From CAVSUZ01 sp963834715 (GTDB lineage Bacteria; Pseudomonadota; Alphaproteobacteria; Acetobacterales; Acetobacteraceae), in NCBI GenBank assembly GCA_963834715.1, contig CAWIDE010000002.1:124001-188000 (forward strand): 64,000 nt of DNA, given 5' to 3'. Positions within the stretch are counted from its first letter, which is position 1. The number at the start of each line of letters is the position of its first letter. Made by a program: the position numbers and the translations under genes. The notes beneath the pieces were generated by a model. It saw nothing but the letters and a program-made list of their open reading frames with translations. It had not been told where the DNA came from and ran no database searches. Positions 63,341 through 64,000 of this stretch are shown here, one piece after another.

Positions 63341-63983
63341 GGCTCCACCGACCCTGAACATGCCTGCACCCGAGCTCCGCCGCCTGGTCTTCGCAGCCGA
63401 CCTCGCCGGCACATTCGTCTTCGCGACTGAAGGCGCGCTCGCCGCGATCGCCGGCGGCCTGGACCTGTTCGGGGTCCTAGTGCTGTCATTCGCAACCGCC
63501 CTCTGCGGCGGCGTGGCGCGCGACGTGTTGATCGGCGCCGTCCCACCCCAGGCCATCCGCGACTGGCGCTATCCAATTACGGCGTTCGCCGCCGGCGCAA
63601 TCACCTTCCTCTCCTACGAGTTCCTGCGCCAAGTCCCCACCCCTCTGCTCGTCACCCTGGATGCCGCGGGGCTTGCGCTGTTCGCAGTGGCGGGGACCGA
63701 GAAAGCCCTCGCTTATGGCCTGCACCCGTTCATGGCCATCCTGTTGGGCGGCATCACCGGCGTCGGTGGCGGCACCGTGCGCGACATCCTGCTGTCGCGC
63801 GTGCCCGCGATGCTGCGGGTCGATATCTACGCAACCGCGGCTCTCGCAGGCGCCGCCGTCATGCTGGCAGCACAGAAGCTCGGCCTACCCGCATCGCTCG
63901 CGGCGGTTCTCGGCGCAATCACCTGTTTCGGGTTGCGCATGCTCAGCGTATGGCAGCATTGGCAGCTTCCGCACGCCACGTAA
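63339..63983 (+). CDS. TRIC-family cation channel (UPF0126)
   Basis: A 214-residue membrane protein with the TRIC/YadS layout of seven helices. Two glycine-rich repeats are typical: LSFATALCGGVARDVLIGAVPPQAIRDWRYP and LLGGITGVGGGTVRDILLSRVPAMLR. FVFATEGALAAIAGGLDLFGVL and the mirrored FAVAGTEKALAYGLHPF are the kinked helices lining the pore. Bacterial TRICs conduct potassium and other monovalent cations. The start ATG 63339 is chosen because the longer frame belongs to the preceding small gene. Confidence 0.9.
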   Translation: MAPPTLNMPAPELRRLVFAADLAGTFVFATEGALAAIAGGLDLFGVLVLSFATALCGGVARDVLIGAVPPQAIRDWRYPITAFAAGAITFLSYEFLRQVPTPLLVTLDAAGLALFAVAGTEKALAYGLHPFMAILLGGITGVGGGTVRDILLSRVPAMLRVDIYATAALAGAAVMLAAQKLGLPASLAAVLGAITCFGLRMLSVWQHWQLPHAT

Positions 63984-64000
63984 TATCCGCGATACATCTC

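Overview
The window is high-GC bacterial chromosome. The gene content (trpB-trpA-accD-folC run, yqeY-dnaG-rpoD cluster, red-type RuBisCO with divergent cbbR, CHAD, DUF2076, DUF3576 and DUF445 proteins, orphan Liv-type binding proteins) suggests an alphaproteobacterium, most likely Acetobacteraceae or a close Rhodospirillales relative. That placement is inferred from protein style and synteny, not from a marker tree. No rRNA, tRNA or CRISPR array was recognised.

Layout. 1-6.6 kb is a decayed accessory region: a cut-off conserved hypothetical gene, broken quinone reductase, threonine dehydratase and LysE genes, an intact ArsR/SRPBCC pair, IS1634-family copy 1, and a methyltransferase remnant split by a 116-bp three-hairpin element. 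6.7-17.6 kb holds metabolic genes (GST, haloacid dehalogenase, guaB, orphan ABC binding proteins, a biotin-dependent carboxylase subunit, a HemL-like aminotransferase, apt). 17.6-19.6 kb is the stub of a Calvin-cycle locus: rbcL lacking its C-terminal half beside an intact cbbR. 19.8-28.5 kb contains a five-copy 32-bp tandem repeat, GST, pckA, a SYLF protein, a MarR/NTF2 pair, an IS5-like remnant, another orphan binding protein and a badly broken amino-acid permease. 28.6-43.2 kb is mostly housekeeping: trpBA-accD-folC forward, and cysQ-yqeY-dnaG-rpoD reverse. 43.3-48.4 kb is a forward run: flhF-flhG, opgC, an AbrB/Doc toxin-antitoxin pair overlapping an RraA-like gene, and DUF2076. 48.4-51.5 kb carries envelope genes on the minus strand (two tandem small exported paralogues, a DUF3576 lipoprotein, a porin). 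51.7-58 kb holds yggS, a GxxExxY pseudogene in an inverted repeat, yebC, several small or decayed genes, then ruvC-ruvA. 58-62.7 kb is a mobile-element cluster: after ruvA, where ruvB would be expected, lies a 5'-truncated enolase-superfamily gene split by an IS256-family element, then a DUF1223 gene split by IS1634 copy 2. A TRIC-family channel gene closes the window.

Two cautions. First, single-base frameshifts are common, and several fall in genes that are essential or nearly always intact (dnaG, yebC, cysQ, a biotin carboxylase), so many are probably sequencing indels; 'pseudogene' calls based on one indel are provisional. Second, other damage cannot be explained that way: the rbcL truncation, the missing start of the enolase-like gene, insertions with exact target duplications, and genes ending in low-complexity repeats are real rearrangements. 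The most notable observations are the three-hairpin element, the 32-bp repeat array, the truncated RuBisCO locus, nested insertions with readable target duplications, and palindromic repeats that supply the C-termini of two proteins.
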